Assembly (NCBI GenBank): GCA_030067055.1
Contig: JASJAL010000426.1
Span: 1-7,698 of the forward strand
Length of the DNA stretch: 7,698 nt
DNA from: Kiloniellales bacterium
GTDB lineage: Bacteria; Pseudomonadota; Alphaproteobacteria; Kiloniellales; JAKSBE01
Reading direction: 5' to 3'
Shown here piece by piece: positions 6,137 to 7,698 of this stretch. Within the stretch, counting starts at the first letter, position 1. Each line of letters opens with the position of its first letter. The translations under genes and the position numbers were made by a program. Below the pieces are notes generated by a model that ran no database searches, was not told the DNA's origin, and saw only the letters and a program-made list of their open reading frames with translations.

Positions 6137-7432
6137 ATGCCGGACACAGCTCGGACGGACCCAGAGGCCGTTTTCCAGCGGATGCCGCTGCCGAAGCGGC
6201 TCTGCAACCTGGAGCGCCTGCTCCACGGCCTCGAGGCGCGGGGTCTCGACGGCGTGGTCGTGACCCAGCCCCTCAACGTCTTCTACCTCTCCAGCTTCAA
6301 CGGCGTGGCGCACAAGTCGGACGAGCCCCGGCCCTACGCCGTGGTCCTCTCGCGCCATGCGCCCGAGCATCCGATCCTGGTGATTGCCGAGTACTACTTG
6401 GCAAGCTTCCTGGACCAGCCGTCCTGGATCGAGGACATCCGGCCCTTCCGCGGCGTCATGCTGTCGATCGACCTGCCCCCGGCGGCCGAGGACGTCGGCC
6501 GCTTCCTGCCGGCCAGAGCGCAGGGAGTCGGCTGGGCCGAGGCCGCCCGTGACCGCTATGCCTTCGGCATGAACGACGCGGTCCAGGGTGCGCTCCGGGA
6601 CCTCGGCCTGGAGGACGGGCGCGTCGCCTTCGACGACATGGGCTTCGGGGTCCGTTTGGGGCTCGACGGGCTCCAAGTCGCCGACGGCTACGACCCCCTG
6701 ATGTACGCCCGCGCGGTCAAGACAGAGGCCGAGATGCCGCTGGTCGAACGGGCGACCCGGCTCAACGAGGCGGCGATCCGCCGCACCATGGCGAGCTGGG
6801 AAGAGGGAATGACCTGGCGCGAACTCGACCGCGCCTATCGTCGGGCGGCCTGCGACCTGGGCGGCTTCGTGCGCGATCCCGGCGGCATGGTCTGGGGCCA
6901 TCCGCGCGGCGCCGAGACGACCCTGATGCTGGAGCCCGGCCTGGATGACCGCGAGCTCGAGCGCGGCAGCCACGTCATGTTCGACTGCCACGGCACGCTC
7001 GACCTCTACTGCTGGGACGGCGGCAAGACCTGGGTCGTCGAGGGCGCGCCCGAAGGCGCGGCCCGGGACCACGCGCGCGCCACGGCGACTGTCGCCGAGG
7101 AGGTGATCGCGGCGATGAAGCCCGGCGCGCGGATCAGCGAGCTTCAGGCCCGGGGACGGGAGGCTTTCCGCAAGGCCGGCGCGCCCGAACCCGAGGCGGC
7201 GCTGGTCTTCTTCCACGGCCTCGGACTCTCCCACTACGACGTCGAGCTTTCCACAGCGGACGGAGGCTCCAACACCGACTGGGTCCTGGAGGCGGACATG
7301 GTGGTGCCGCTGCACCTGCTCTATCCCGGTGGCGAGCGGGAGCGCTGGTGGCTCGAGGAGGTGGTCCACGTGACCCCGGAAGGCGGCCGCCCGCTCTTCT
7401 CCTGGGGCTTCGACCCGCTCGAGAGCTCTTAA
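6137..7432 (+). CDS. M24-family (creatinase / aminopeptidase P-like) protein with altered metal site
   Basis: A 431-residue protein with a creatinase-type N-terminal domain (about 20-190, with LDGVVVTQPLNVFYLSSFNG at 37-56) and a C-terminal pita-bread M24 domain (about 200-420). M24 enzymes include metallopeptidases and non-peptidase hydrolases such as creatinase, ectoine hydrolase DoeA and the DMSP lyase DddP. Canonical ligands D283 and D294 (spaced by 11, MFDCHG to CWDGGKT), H360 (FFHGLGLSH) and E407 (WLEEVVHVT) are in place. The glutamate expected in the VEPG-like segment is replaced: MVVPLHLLYPG puts H393 there. One metal may be lost or bound differently, so a non-peptidase reaction on a small amine or amide is plausible. 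It starts 30 bp after the dioxygenase stop, with GGGGAG at 6124-6129 spaced 7 nt, so the two are almost certainly cotranscribed. The substrate is unknown; a role in processing a trimethylammonium compound is inferred from position only. Confidence 0.85.
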   Translation: MPDTARTDPEAVFQRMPLPKRLCNLERLLHGLEARGLDGVVVTQPLNVFYLSSFNGVAHKSDEPRPYAVVLSRHAPEHPILVIAEYYLASFLDQPSWIEDIRPFRGVMLSIDLPPAAEDVGRFLPARAQGVGWAEAARDRYAFGMNDAVQGALRDLGLEDGRVAFDDMGFGVRLGLDGLQVADGYDPLMYARAVKTEAEMPLVERATRLNEAAIRRTMASWEEGMTWRELDRAYRRAACDLGGFVRDPGGMVWGHPRGAETTLMLEPGLDDRELERGSHVMFDCHGTLDLYCWDGGKTWVVEGAPEGAARDHARATATVAEEVIAAMKPGARISELQARGREAFRKAGAPEPEAALVFFHGLGLSHYDVELSTADGGSNTDWVLEADMVVPLHLLYPGGERERWWLEEVVHVTPEGGRPLFSWGFDPLESS

Positions 7433-7442
7433 GCGGCGCGCT

Positions 7443-7698
7443 CTACAGCATCTCGCGGAAGCTTTGGGCCTGGGCCTTGGCTCCGGCCATCAGGAAAGCG
7501 AAGTCGCCGCCGGCCAGGATCAGGCGCATTCCCATGTCGACGTAGCGGCGGGCTAGCTCCGGCGCGTAGACGCCGCCCATGCCGGGATGCTTGCCGTGGC
7601 GCCGGCAGGCGGCGATCACCCGCTCGTAGGCCTCGACCACCCTTTCGTTCCCGTAGTCGCCGGGAATGCCCATCTCCAGGCAGAGGTCGTTTGTGCCG
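7443..7698 (-). CDS. HpcH/HpaI-type aldolase, C-terminal part (5' end outside window)
   Basis: About 84 C-terminal residues of a class II pyruvate-type aldolase, continuing past the window's right edge. The frame stays open beyond the ATG at 7673, reading GTNDLCLEMGIPGDY. This matches the metal/substrate-loop block (G-x-NDL followed by MGIPG) of HpcH/HpaI aldolases, so that ATG is internal. The remaining helices (VVEAYERVIAACRRHGKHPG and YVDMGMRLILAGGDFAFLM) match the family's end. Members reversibly cleave 4-hydroxy-2-oxo acids to pyruvate or an alpha-keto acid plus an aldehyde. The substrate cannot be told from this fragment. It is convergent with the M24 gene, with only 10 bp between the stops and no clear terminator hairpin, so it belongs to another transcript. 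It is of the same superfamily as the malyl-CoA lyase at the other end, but a different subfamily. Confidence 0.85.
   Translation of the reverse strand, partial: GTNDLCLEMGIPGDYGNERVVEAYERVIAACRRHGKHPGMGGVYAPELARRYVDMGMRLILAGGDFAFLMAGAKAQAQSFREML

Noticed and set aside
4955..7369. An 804-codon open frame on - opposite the dioxygenase and M24 genes
   Set aside because: Same cause: no recognisable domain, and it crosses two well-supported genes on + that have ribosome sites and catalytic motifs.
7443..7673. A complete 76-residue small protein starting at 7673
   Set aside because: The frame is open past this ATG to the window edge, and the residues before it complete a known HpcH/HpaI motif, so it is the end of a larger gene.

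Overview
The window is a GC-rich chromosomal stretch that most resembles an alphaproteobacterium. The coding frames have GC-heavy third positions. The XerD tail, the malyl-CoA lyase (close to Methylobacterium/Rhodobacter Mcl as I remember them) and the BetI-type regulator all fit that group. No rRNA, tRNA, CRISPR array, insertion sequence or phage gene was seen.

Layout from left to right: (1) 1-248, the end of a XerD-type site-specific recombinase on +. (2) 368-1351, L-malyl-CoA/beta-methylmalyl-CoA lyase on +, with two hairpins in its upstream gap and a 13-bp perfect inverted repeat after it. (3) 1400-2131, a membrane-anchored SIMPL-domain (DUF541) protein on -, convergent with the lyase. 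(4) 2269-4122, an amino-acid-type ABC uptake pair on - (periplasmic binding protein, then an HisM-type permease with extra N-terminal membrane segments), with no ATPase gene in view. (5) 4246-4908, a BetI-like TetR regulator on -, upstream of and co-directional with the transporter genes. (6) 5006-7432, a divergent + operon of a trimethyllysine/gamma-butyrobetaine-type Fe(II)/2-oxoglutarate dioxygenase and an M24 creatinase/aminopeptidase-P-like protein. (7) 7443 to the window end, the C-terminal part of an HpcH/HpaI-type aldolase on -, ending 10 bp from the M24 gene.

The most interesting part is 3298-7432. A 36-bp, very AT-rich, near-perfect palindrome (4945-4980) lies in the 97-bp gap between the TetR gene and the dioxygenase operon. 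It is the obvious operator candidate. BetI-type regulators sense choline-like compounds, and the dioxygenase looks most like trimethyllysine dioxygenase. A working model is therefore a regulated locus that imports and oxidises a trimethylammonium amino acid such as N6-trimethyllysine, with the M24 protein and perhaps the aldolase acting further down the route. This model is inference. The membership of the ABC genes, the M24 protein and the aldolase in one pathway is suggested only by position. The M24 protein also lacks one canonical metal-ligand glutamate, so its chemistry may not be that of a peptidase.
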